A stretch of 33,783 bases of DNA from Oligoflexaceae bacterium (lineage in GTDB: Bacteria > Bdellovibrionota_B > Oligoflexia > Oligoflexales > Oligoflexaceae). Positions 10,097 to 18,214 of the stretch are shown here, one piece after another. The stretch covers positions 1 through 33,783 of the forward strand of contig CANGNB010000005.1 in assembly GCA_947454545.1 (NCBI GenBank). The letters are read 5' to 3'. The notes beneath the pieces were generated by a model that was given only the letters and a program-made list of their open reading frames with translations, searched no databases and was not told the DNA's origin. Made by a program: the position numbers and the translations under genes. Position 1 is the first letter of the stretch. Every line of letters starts with the position of its first letter.

Positions 10097-10115
10097 AGAG
10101 GCCTAATAGGCCTCT
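10097..10115. repeat. Perfect inverted repeat at the convergent end of the E2 and Hpt-like genes
   Basis: AGAGGCCT-AAT-AGGCCTCT, 8-bp arms with 3-nt loop; overlaps the stop codon of the minus-strand gene; no T tract. Confidence 0.7.
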
Positions 10116-10477
10116 TCACTCGATCCACTCACTGTATCGAGATCTTGAAGAAACTCCAGCAATTCCCCATAGACTTCGTCGATCTGCCCGCGTAATTCCC
10201 CAAAAAGTTCCTGAGCTCTTTCGATATCTCCTCGTTCCCCATGGCCTTCGATCGAAGAGAGGACCTGACTCAGAGGTTTGACTCGAAAGGGTTGAGCCAG
10301 ACCTTTGAGAGAACTCACAGACTGCACGAGACTATTTGCATGAGCTACTTGGATCGCTTCCTGCAGCTCGCGGAGCTGAGTGGGTGCGTGCTCTAAAAAA
10401 AGCTCTATCTGCTCGCGAACAGCTTCACGATCACCCTGCCAGCGATGAAGCATCGTTTTTCGGCTCAGATATCCCAT
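10103..10477 (-). CDS. Hpt-domain-like protein lacking the phospho-accepting histidine
   Basis: GDREAVREQIELFLEHAPTQLRELQEAI...SVSSLKG...GDIERAQELFGEL matches the layout of an Hpt domain, with VSSLKG where AHTLKG is expected; RBS GGGGAG upstream of the ATG. Confidence 0.65.
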   Translation of the reverse strand: MGYLSRKTMLHRWQGDREAVREQIELFLEHAPTQLRELQEAIQVAHANSLVQSVSSLKGLAQPFRVKPLSQVLSSIEGHGERGDIERAQELFGELRGQIDEVYGELLEFLQDLDTVSGSSEEAY

Positions 10478-10502
10478 GGTAAGCTCCCCATATTCCTAGT
10501 GC

Positions 10503-10733
10503 TCAAGATCTAGTGGGGGCTTTCGGATCGAGTCCGAATTTCTTGAGGACAGACAAGCCGCGAAGCCGCGAAGAACACAGACATCCTTCCCACCGAGGTA
10601 ACTTGGTGGACCAACTACATTCCAAGAGAAAGTCATATAGATCAGCCGTTTTGCTCTCGTCAGCTTCGCGCCTCCGAAGCAATCCAGAACCTTGGACGAG
10701 GGAAATAAATTTCCACCTTTCTCGTGCTATCAT
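10503..10733 (-). CDS. Possible small protein, 76 aa, upstream of the Hpt-like gene
   Basis: CGGAG RBS 8 nt before the ATG and same orientation as the downstream gene; composition is not convincingly protein-like. Confidence 0.3.
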   Translation of the reverse strand: MIARERWKFISLVQGSGLLRRREADESKTADLYDFLLECSWSTKLPRWEGCLCSSRLRGLSVLKKFGLDPKAPTRS

Positions 10734-10824
10734 CAGTAAGTCTCCGGTTGAGCAAGCTAGCCATATATGACATAACAGCTAGAATCTGCGAGCTACTCGG
10801 CGCAATCGGTCGGAGGAAGTCAGC

Positions 10825-11634
10825 GTGAATATGTATCACATTGGTGTTATCACAGCCCTCTTAGCCTTTGCCTGCTCTTCAGGGCTCTATCTGCACAGCT
10901 TCGCCAGTCCCCGGACACGCCTGTCCCTGCACCGCGCGGCCTACGGCCTGTTTATAGTCGCGGCTATTCTTATGACCAGCAATGCTGTGACGGCTTACAT
11001 GCACGGCCTAGGTCCTGCTACGACCAGCTTTGCTCTGATCGCGGCAACCTCATGGATCACTGTCTTTGCCCAGTCCATCTTTGGAGTCCGCGTCCTCGGG
11101 GGCTTGGTAGCCCCTCTGTCGACCCTGATCCTCCTGGTTCAATCTTTCTTCGTCACCCATCATGGACAAAGTACCGCTGGCGAAAGCCCGGTCGGCCTGC
11201 TGGGAGCGCACATTCTGACGAGCGTTCTAGGGGAAGCCTTTAGTATCATTGCGTTTGCCACAGCAGTCCTCTACTTGCTCCAGCAGCGAGCCTTGAAGCA
11301 AAAACAACTCGATCGCCTCCAGCACACTCAGGTTTCCATCAGCACCCTCAACCACGCACTCATCGTCTCCATTTGGATCGGCTTTATTTTGCTGACCTGT
11401 GGCCTCATTTTGGGCTCCATCTACTCGCAGTTTTATTACACAGGCAACCGCAATGAGCTTCTAGGCAAAATTATCTGGGCCTTTATGGTGTGGCTCTGGT
11501 ACCTAGCGACCTTAAGCTGTCGGAATATCTTCAATGTCTCCGCAAAAAAGCTTGCGTGGATGACCATTTTCGGTTTCCTTCTTTTGGTTTTGGGGCTGTT
11601 CGGCATCAACAATTGGAGCTACTTCTTTGAGTGA
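10825..11634 (+). CDS. CcsA/HemX-like cytochrome c assembly membrane protein
   Basis: Polytopic membrane protein of 269 aa directly upstream of and overlapping hemA; C-terminal IIWAFMVWLWYLATLS resembles the CcsA/HemX family; CGGAGG RBS before the GTG. Confidence 0.8.
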   Translation: MNMYHIGVITALLAFACSSGLYLHSFASPRTRLSLHRAAYGLFIVAAILMTSNAVTAYMHGLGPATTSFALIAATSWITVFAQSIFGVRVLGGLVAPLSTLILLVQSFFVTHHGQSTAGESPVGLLGAHILTSVLGEAFSIIAFATAVLYLLQQRALKQKQLDRLQHTQVSISTLNHALIVSIWIGFILLTCGLILGSIYSQFYYTGNRNELLGKIIWAFMVWLWYLATLSCRNIFNVSAKKLAWMTIFGFLLLVLGLFGINNWSYFFE

Positions 11635-12943
11635 GAAGAACCCCATACTTTTTTGTATCGGCACCAACCACGAGTCGGCAGGTCTCGACTTTCGCGAGAC
11701 TTTGTTTTTAAGTCGCGAAGATATCGACGTAGCCCTCCCTCGTGTCGTCGCTAAACACAAGATCCAAGAGGTTTTTGTGCTCTCGACGTGCAATCGCCTT
11801 GAGATTTATGGCGTGCTCGAACATCCTGAGGTCACTCAGCACCATCTCAAAGAGATATTTATCGACCTTCAGCGCTTTTCTCCAAGTCCTAAGGCTGAGC
11901 TCGATGAAGAGATCAAGCATCGTAGCTATTCGCACGTTCAAAAAGAAGCGGCACGCCACGCCTTTTCTGTTGCGGCTGGCCTTGACTCGCTGGTCCTGGG
12001 CGAGACCCAGATCGCGGGTCAATTCAAACTCGCCGCCCAGCTCGCACAAGAAAATGGAACCCTTGGTCCCGTCCTTAAACGATTGACGCAGGAAGCCTTC
12101 TCGGCTTCTAAAAAAGTTCGTACTCATACGGATATAGGTAAAAAACCTGTGTCCATTAGCCATGCCGCCATTGACTTGGCCAACCGCGTTTATGGCAATA
12201 TCAAAGACTGCAACGTCCTTATTGTCGGCGCCGGTGAGATGGCTGAAGTTGCTGCCAAATACCTGCTCAAGTATCAGCCTCAGCAGCTCTTTGTCTGCAA
12301 TCGGACGCTGGCTCGCGCCGAGCAGCTTGTGGAAAAAGTTGGTATCGGCATTCCGTACCCTTGGGACGAGTTTCACAATATCCTGCCCCAAGCCGATGTT
12401 GTCATCAGCTGCACAGCTTCCAACGAGATTGTCATCGACAAGGCTCGCGTGCTGCGCTCGCAGCAGCAGCGGAATCACAAGCCACAGTTCCTAATCGATA
12501 TCGCCCTCCCGCGCGACATCGATCCGGCTTGTTCGACTCTTGAAGATGTCTACGTCTTTGACATCGATGATCTGAAGCAGGTCGTCGGCGAAAATTTTGA
12601 GGAGCGCCGTCGTGCAGCTGAGCAGGGTAAGCACATCGTCGTTGAAAACGCTCACGCCTTTGAAAAATGGCTGAACAATCTCAGCCTCAAACCAGCCTTG
12701 AGCCATTTCCGTGAGTATCTTGATAGCCTCACAGCTCAAGAACTTCAAAAATCTCTCAGCAAATCACCGCTCAATGCCCTCGATACCAAACAACAGCAGG
12801 CCCTTGAAGCACTGCTCAAGTCTATCGTGCAAAAAATGTCTGCAGATGCTGGTCGCACCGTGCATGCACCACCCCTCGGCTATAGCCCTGAGAATCTCGC
12901 TGACGCTCTGAAAACCCTATTTCCCATGGATAAAAACGGATGA
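11627..12943 (+). CDS. hemA: Glutamyl-tRNA reductase
   Basis: FCIGTNHESAGLDFRE, VLSTCNRLEIYG, VLGETQIAGQ, VLIVGAGEMAE. Confidence 0.97.
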   Translation: MSEKNPILFCIGTNHESAGLDFRETLFLSREDIDVALPRVVAKHKIQEVFVLSTCNRLEIYGVLEHPEVTQHHLKEIFIDLQRFSPSPKAELDEEIKHRSYSHVQKEAARHAFSVAAGLDSLVLGETQIAGQFKLAAQLAQENGTLGPVLKRLTQEAFSASKKVRTHTDIGKKPVSISHAAIDLANRVYGNIKDCNVLIVGAGEMAEVAAKYLLKYQPQQLFVCNRTLARAEQLVEKVGIGIPYPWDEFHNILPQADVVISCTASNEIVIDKARVLRSQQQRNHKPQFLIDIALPRDIDPACSTLEDVYVFDIDDLKQVVGENFEERRRAAEQGKHIVVENAHAFEKWLNNLSLKPALSHFREYLDSLTAQELQKSLSKSPLNALDTKQQQALEALLKSIVQKMSADAGRTVHAPPLGYSPENLADALKTLFPMDKNG

Positions 12944-13947
12944 CTGACAAACGTCCTCTCAAGATTGCAACGCGTGGAAGTCAGCTCGCCCTTTGGCAAG
13001 CCAATTATGTCGCAGGATTGCTTCAAAACCTCGGTTACCCCTGCGAGCTCGATATAATCAAAACCACGGGTGATCGTGTTCAGGACCGCTTTCTTCATGA
13101 GATCGGCGGCAAGGGACTTTTTGTTCGTGAACTTGAAGAAGCGCTGCGAGCTGGCAAAGCCGATCTCGCTGTGCATAGTCTCAAAGATCTCCCGGCTAAG
13201 ATCCCTGAGGGCTTCACCCTAGCGGCGATTCTCAAACGGCATATCCCCCATGATGCCCTAATTTTTCATCCCAAAACCTTCGCACGGCTCTCTTTGAGCA
13301 AGCAAAGCATTTTGGATAGAGACGCATTGGAAAAGCTTGGCCCTCTGACGATCGCGACGGCTAGTCTGCGTCGCCAGTCTCTCCTCAAAGCGCTCAAAAA
13401 TCCGATACATCTCGTACCGGTCCGCGGCAATGTCGACACGCGCATCCGTAAGTTAAACGAAGGTGACTGGGATGGTCTCATCCTCGCAGGCGCTTCGCTC
13501 GAACGTCTCAGTCTGCAGGATCTTCCTCATTGCCTGATCGACACCAACTGGTTTGTTCCCTGTGCAGCTCAAGGCGCCCTCGCCATTGAAACGACGGCCG
13601 ACAGCCCCTTCCGTTCTGTCATCGCTCAGCTCAACGATCCGACGACCTATGCCTGCGCGACTCTCGAACGCAAAGTCCTCGAACTTTTGGGTGGCGATTG
13701 CACAATGCCCTTTGGCGCCTACTTTGCCCCTCAGGCCAATGGCCTGCATACCGGGGGACAAGCTCTCGTCCTCGATTACGAAGGCGAAGAGGTCAAGTGC
13801 TCCTTTGCTTTCCAGCAAAGCCCTTCGCAGCTTGATATTGAGGCAAAGGCCCAAGAGATCGTTGCGGCTCTCGACCAAAAGGGTGTTGCGACTATCCTCG
13901 AACGTCTCAAAATCAAGGTTCCTATTTTAGGCAAGCTCAGCGAGTAG
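12940..13947 (+). CDS. hemC: Hydroxymethylbilane synthase (porphobilinogen deaminase)
   Basis: KIATRGSQLALWQANYV, VHSLKDLP, cofactor-binding Cys in LGGDCTMPFGAY; overlaps the hemA stop. Confidence 0.97.
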   Translation: MTDKRPLKIATRGSQLALWQANYVAGLLQNLGYPCELDIIKTTGDRVQDRFLHEIGGKGLFVRELEEALRAGKADLAVHSLKDLPAKIPEGFTLAAILKRHIPHDALIFHPKTFARLSLSKQSILDRDALEKLGPLTIATASLRRQSLLKALKNPIHLVPVRGNVDTRIRKLNEGDWDGLILAGASLERLSLQDLPHCLIDTNWFVPCAAQGALAIETTADSPFRSVIAQLNDPTTYACATLERKVLELLGGDCTMPFGAYFAPQANGLHTGGQALVLDYEGEEVKCSFAFQQSPSQLDIEAKAQEIVAALDQKGVATILERLKIKVPILGKLSE

Positions 13948-13977
13948 AGCTCTGCTAAGCTAGCTTTTAGAAATCGA

Positions 13978-14100
13978 GCCTCTCACCAGCAGTGAAGTGT
14001 GGTGCAATTCCACCGCTGTCCCGCAACTGTAAGGCCCTCCTATTGAGGGCCAAGCCAGATCCTGGGTGGGAGCCTTTTATTCCCGTGGAGGAGCTTTTTT
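13978..14100 (+). promoter_or_regulatory. Cobalamin riboswitch (compact)
   Basis: Core GAAGTGTGGTGCAATTCCACCGCTGTCCCGCAACTGTAA, P6 hairpin GGCCCTC-CTATT-GAGGGCC, B12-box-like AAGCCAGATCCTGG; immediately upstream of a btuB-like TonB receptor. Confidence 0.88.
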
Positions 14101-15996
14101 ATGTCCAGACCTTCAGTACTCTTGCTCGCTGCGTCCCTCGTCAGCCCTCATCTGCTTGCTGATGAGGCCTCTTCGAGCGAGCCCATGTCCAACAAAGAAA
14201 GCATGCTCGTCACAGCCACACGCCACCCCCTCGCGGTGAACGAAGTCGGCTCGACTGTCATCATACTCACGCGCCAAGACCTTGAACTCTCTGGCGCCCA
14301 GAGCGTACAGCAAGCTCTAGCAGGCCTACCCGGACTCAATCTTCGTCGCAATGGAGGGCTCGGTGCCAACACGGAGATCATGATTCGCGGAGATAAAGGG
14401 GGCCACACTCTCATCATGATCGATGGCGTGGAGCAAAGTGATAGTGCCTCGATTGAAAAGAACTTTGACATTGGCGATTGGCCCCTCCACGATGTCGAGC
14501 GCATAGAAATCGTCAAGGGTCCACACTCGGTCGCTTATGGTGGCTCGGGATTAAGTGGGGTCATCAACATCATTACGCGCCGGCCCGAAGAAAAATTCGA
14601 AGGTTCCGTGGGACTTGAGCTCGGCAGCTATGAGACCTATGGCCTCAAGGCGCGCGTGGCAGGTAAACAAGGCTCGTTCTCCTATCACACACAAGCATCT
14701 TCCCTGCAATCTGCAGGGTTTTCCCATACAGGTCGACGCGACGAGGATGAAGCGGATGGTTACAATCGCAAGGACTTGAGTCTTGGATTTGGCTATCAAA
14801 ACGAGGGCCTTTATGATGCTCAGCTCCTCTTCAAAGGGGCTCAGTCCCAAGCTCACGTCGATGCCGGCGCAAACAGTGACGATCCCAACTATCGCAGCAA
14901 GCGCCTCGATTGGAGTGCTCAGCTCAATCAAACATTGAAATACGCAGATCATTTCGAAACACGCCTCCTGACAGCCGTTCAGTCCAATGATAGACGCTAT
15001 ATCGATGATCCCGATCCCCTGAATCCCGAACGCGACCAGACTTCCACTCGCTCACGCTATCGCGGTGAACGTAGAAATATCGAGCTGAGCCAATCCATAG
15101 CCCTTGCTGAAACACACAATCTTTCTTTGGCTGCGCAATGGCTTCGCGATCAAGCTCAGATTCAAGACCATTCGGAATTTCAGGGATCCGCCTTCGACAG
15201 CGACTTTCCGCTTAAGACTCTTGAAGAGCGCTCGTTCAGCCTTCAGTACCAAGGCTCACTGACGAAGCGCTTTTCCTATCAGGTCGGGGCTCGTAATCTT
15301 CAGAGTGGAACCTTCAAGGCGCAGACTGTCGGCCAGAGTGCCCTGCGCTTCGAACTCGTTCCTGAAGCCACGAGCCTCCGCGTCAACTACGGACGCGGCT
15401 ATCGCACGCCCTCCCTCTACCAGCTTTTCGATCCGACGGTCGGCGAGAAAAGTCTGCAGCCCGAAGCTGTTGTCTCTGGCGAAATCAGTCTCGAGCAACG
15501 CTTTACACCCCAGCTCAAGGCTAGCGTCAACGCCTTTCAAAATGAGACCAGTCAGCTCATCGAATATAACTTTGACACCAATCGCTACTACAACATTGCT
15601 CGCGCGAGCTTTAAAGGTCAGGAATACCAAATCTTCTGGGATATCAACAATGCTTGGCGAACAGAAGCTCAGTATACTCAGCTCGTCAGCTTGGACCGCT
15701 TGACCAAAGAGCCACTCCCCTCGCGACCTGACTCACTCTGGGCAACCAACCTCACCTGGAAAAACGAAGCCTGGAGCTGGCGTACATCGCTGCACGGACA
15801 ATCGCGCAGCCGCGCGCAAGCATTTCTGGCAGCGTCCGAAGGCTATCGCCTCGTCGATACCAGCCTCGCCTGGACCCAAGGAGCCCAGCGTTATTCAGTG
15901 CAGATCACTAACCTTGGCAATACCAACTATCAGCAGGTGGCAGGATACAACAGCCCGGGACGTTCAATCCTAACCGGAGCCGAAGTTCACTTCTAA
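14101..15996 (+). CDS. btuB: TonB-dependent outer-membrane receptor, vitamin B12 (BtuB-like)
   Basis: Signal peptide, TonB box SMLVTATR, plug domain IMIRGDKGGHTLIMIDGVEQ and VERIEIVKGPHSVAYGGSGLSGVINIIT, C-terminal phenylalanine EVHF; cobalamin riboswitch leader. Confidence 0.92.
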   Translation: MSRPSVLLLAASLVSPHLLADEASSSEPMSNKESMLVTATRHPLAVNEVGSTVIILTRQDLELSGAQSVQQALAGLPGLNLRRNGGLGANTEIMIRGDKGGHTLIMIDGVEQSDSASIEKNFDIGDWPLHDVERIEIVKGPHSVAYGGSGLSGVINIITRRPEEKFEGSVGLELGSYETYGLKARVAGKQGSFSYHTQASSLQSAGFSHTGRRDEDEADGYNRKDLSLGFGYQNEGLYDAQLLFKGAQSQAHVDAGANSDDPNYRSKRLDWSAQLNQTLKYADHFETRLLTAVQSNDRRYIDDPDPLNPERDQTSTRSRYRGERRNIELSQSIALAETHNLSLAAQWLRDQAQIQDHSEFQGSAFDSDFPLKTLEERSFSLQYQGSLTKRFSYQVGARNLQSGTFKAQTVGQSALRFELVPEATSLRVNYGRGYRTPSLYQLFDPTVGEKSLQPEAVVSGEISLEQRFTPQLKASVNAFQNETSQLIEYNFDTNRYYNIARASFKGQEYQIFWDINNAWRTEAQYTQLVSLDRLTKEPLPSRPDSLWATNLTWKNEAWSWRTSLHGQSRSRAQAFLAASEGYRLVDTSLAWTQGAQRYSVQITNLGNTNYQQVAGYNSPGRSILTGAEVHF

Positions 15997-17009
15997 AACT
16001 GATGCCTTGAGTTGGATGCAAATTTCAGTAGATGTCTCTCGCTATTTCATTTCCGCCATCGTAATTTTCCCCCCTAGGGGGAAAGTATGTGTCCTATATG
16101 CAAAAATCAAAATAAAATCATCAAACGCGGTTTTTATAGACGCCCATCAGATCAAAAAAAAGTCCAAAGATACCACTGCAAGAGCTGCAAAATAAGCTTT
16201 TCAGACCAAACTTACGCCATAGATTATCGACAGCAAAAGCGATGGTTTAATCAGTCTTGTTTTTTGACTCTTTGCAGCGGAGTTTCCCAGCGTCGCACAG
16301 CCTATATATTTCGTGTTGTCCCCCGAACAATTGCGAGGCGAGTAAAAAAATTCGGGGAAATCTGCGAGAAGAACCTTGAAAAATACAGAGATAATAGAGC
16401 TAAAGCAAATGAAGTCGAATTTGATGAACTTGAAACTTTCATTCATACCAAGCTAAAACCTGTAACTATTCCTATCGCAGTTGAAAAGAAAACTCGAAAA
16501 GTTTTAGCTTTGAGCATTGGGAATATAGGAGCTAAGGGTCATTTAAAGCAGATTTCAATCAAAAAATACGGACGTCGACCTAGCGAGCGACTTCCAGCAC
16601 TAAAATCTATGGCAAAAGACTTGCAGAAGTGCCTCGCGTCAAAAGCAAATATAGGAAGCGACAAGTGCCCCCTCTATCCAAAACTCGTAAGAGACTATTT
16701 TCCTGAGGCCTCACATCATACTTGCACAGGATCTCGAGGCGCAGTGGTAGGATTGGGAGAGCTTAAAAAAACCGTCTTCGACCCTATTTTCACTCTTAAT
16801 CACACCTATGCGATGTTTCGCGATAATCTCAAAACATTGAGTCGTCGCACGTGGGCAACAGCAAAAAGAAAAGACAGGCTCCTCCTATTACTCAACATTT
16901 ATGCGTGGTTTCATAATCTTTGGCTGGATCGAAAAAGAGCAAAACCAAAGCTAGAGGTTTTTAATTGTTAAATTTTTTGCTTAACAACCAATTCAAGGCA
17001 TCAGTTTTT
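15996..17009 (+). mobile_element. IS1-like insertion sequence, ~1.0 kb
   Basis: Terminal inverted repeats AAAACTGATGCCTTGAGTTGG (left) and CCAATTCAAGGCATCAGTTTTT (right) enclose one transposase ORF; no clear target-site duplication. Confidence 0.85.
16087..16971 (+). CDS. Transposase, zinc-ribbon plus IS1-like DDE domain
   Basis: N-terminal MCPICK...RYHCKSC zinc ribbon; VEFDELETFIH, GSDKCPLYPKLV, NHTYAMFRDNLKTLSRRTWATAKRKDRL in IS1-like order; lies between the inverted repeats. Confidence 0.85.
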   Translation: MCPICKNQNKIIKRGFYRRPSDQKKVQRYHCKSCKISFSDQTYAIDYRQQKRWFNQSCFLTLCSGVSQRRTAYIFRVVPRTIARRVKKFGEICEKNLEKYRDNRAKANEVEFDELETFIHTKLKPVTIPIAVEKKTRKVLALSIGNIGAKGHLKQISIKKYGRRPSERLPALKSMAKDLQKCLASKANIGSDKCPLYPKLVRDYFPEASHHTCTGSRGAVVGLGELKKTVFDPIFTLNHTYAMFRDNLKTLSRRTWATAKRKDRLLLLLNIYAWFHNLWLDRKRAKPKLEVFNC

Positions 17010-17016
17010 AGGGAAT

Positions 17017-17048
17017 AGAACTCTTGAAAAAGAGCTCTATTTCATTTC
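17017..17048 (+). terminator. Weak terminator-like hairpin downstream of the IS
   Basis: AGAACTCTT-GAAA-AAGAGCTCT followed by ATTTCATTT; one mismatch in the stem. Confidence 0.5.
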
Positions 17049-17093
17049 ACATCGACCGACCCAAGGAGGTCGGGACAAGCCCCAGAGCCTTCC

Positions 17094-17936
17094 TCAACGT
17101 TTGAGGCTGACCTCTTCGCTCATCGGCTGCGTATCGATAGCATCGGACAGGATCTGGCGCTGCTTTTGGAGGAATTTCTTGTCAATGGCTGCAACCGAGT
17201 CAATGACAACATCCGGCGCGTAGGCGAAATTCGTGATATGCTCGCGTTTGGTTCCACCCGAAAGCACCAGTATCGTGCGAAAGCCGAGCTGGTTGCCGCC
17301 AAGGATATCCGTCTCCATGGTATCGCCCACCATGATGGTTTCCCCGGTGGCAAGACCCAAGATTTTACGCGCTGCCCGAAAAATGACTGGGCTGGGCTTG
17401 CCAGGGCTGAAGGCCTTGAATCCTGTGGCCTCTTCCACCAACTTTACAAACGCTCCACAGCCTGCTCGGGTGCCCCCGTCCTGGGTCGGACAGTTGGCAT
17501 CCATGTTGGTTGCGATGAGCTTTGCCCCATCCATGACCATCTGCACAGCTTTGTCGACAGCTTCAAGGGTAAAGGTGCGGCCCTCGCCCACAACCACAAA
17601 GTCAGGCCTGTGATCGACGATAGCAATACCCACACGATCGAGGGCGCTCAGCAATCCACCCTCACCGATGACATAGGCTGTTCCTCTTGGCTTATGTTGC
17701 GCAAGATAGCTCGCTGTGGCTAGCGCGCTTGTGAAAATATGCTGAGCTTCCACATGAAAGCCCAGCCTTTGCAAGCGTATGGCGATATCCGTTGGGGTTC
17801 TTTGACTGTTATTGGTGAGGAACATGAAAGGGATCTTCTCGGAAACGAGCAGATCGACAAATTCAACCGCGCCTGGAATAAGCTGGCTGCCTCGGTATAC
17901 AACTCCGTCCATATCGATCAAAAAACCCATATTCAT
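17094..17936 (-). CDS. HAD-superfamily IIA hydrolase (NagD-like phosphatase)
   Basis: FLIDMDGVVYRG, FLTNNSQRTP, GKPSPVIF, MVGDTMETDILGGNQLG. Start placed at the ATG following AAGGAG. Confidence 0.92.
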   Translation of the reverse strand: MNMGFLIDMDGVVYRGSQLIPGAVEFVDLLVSEKIPFMFLTNNSQRTPTDIAIRLQRLGFHVEAQHIFTSALATASYLAQHKPRGTAYVIGEGGLLSALDRVGIAIVDHRPDFVVVGEGRTFTLEAVDKAVQMVMDGAKLIATNMDANCPTQDGGTRAGCGAFVKLVEEATGFKAFSPGKPSPVIFRAARKILGLATGETIMVGDTMETDILGGNQLGFRTILVLSGGTKREHITNFAYAPDVVIDSVAAIDKKFLQKQRQILSDAIDTQPMSEEVSLKR

Positions 17937-18214
17937 CGTCGCAACTCCTTGTAAGCGTGGTATTCCGCACGTCAATTGACTGTCAGAGCGGTAGGACCCG
18001 CGCCTTTTTATGTATCAGATTTGACTGTCTGATGCCACCAGTGGAAGCAATTTGGCCTCATCTTCCTGCTAAGCGGTCGCTACCAATGTGTAAGACAAAG
18101 CGCCAAATCATCCTAGTTAGCGGATTTTACGGGATAATATGCTTGAGCTTTGACATTTTCCCCGTTTTTTCGGTATGTTTGGGCCGCTTTTGGGCCCCCT
18201 TATGAGAGTACAGT

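Noticed and set aside
10503-10640. tRNA or known ncRNA in the hairpin-rich intergenic region
   Set aside because: No T-loop GGTTCGAATCC-like sequence or cloverleaf spacing; could not match a known RNA family by eye.
11708-12478. 256-aa minus-strand ORF antisense to hemA
   Set aside because: Shadow ORF of a certain gene, no signature motifs.
15990-17012. Target-site duplication for the IS
   Set aside because: Flanks TTCTA and TTAGGG do not share more than a possible TA, so no duplication can be claimed.
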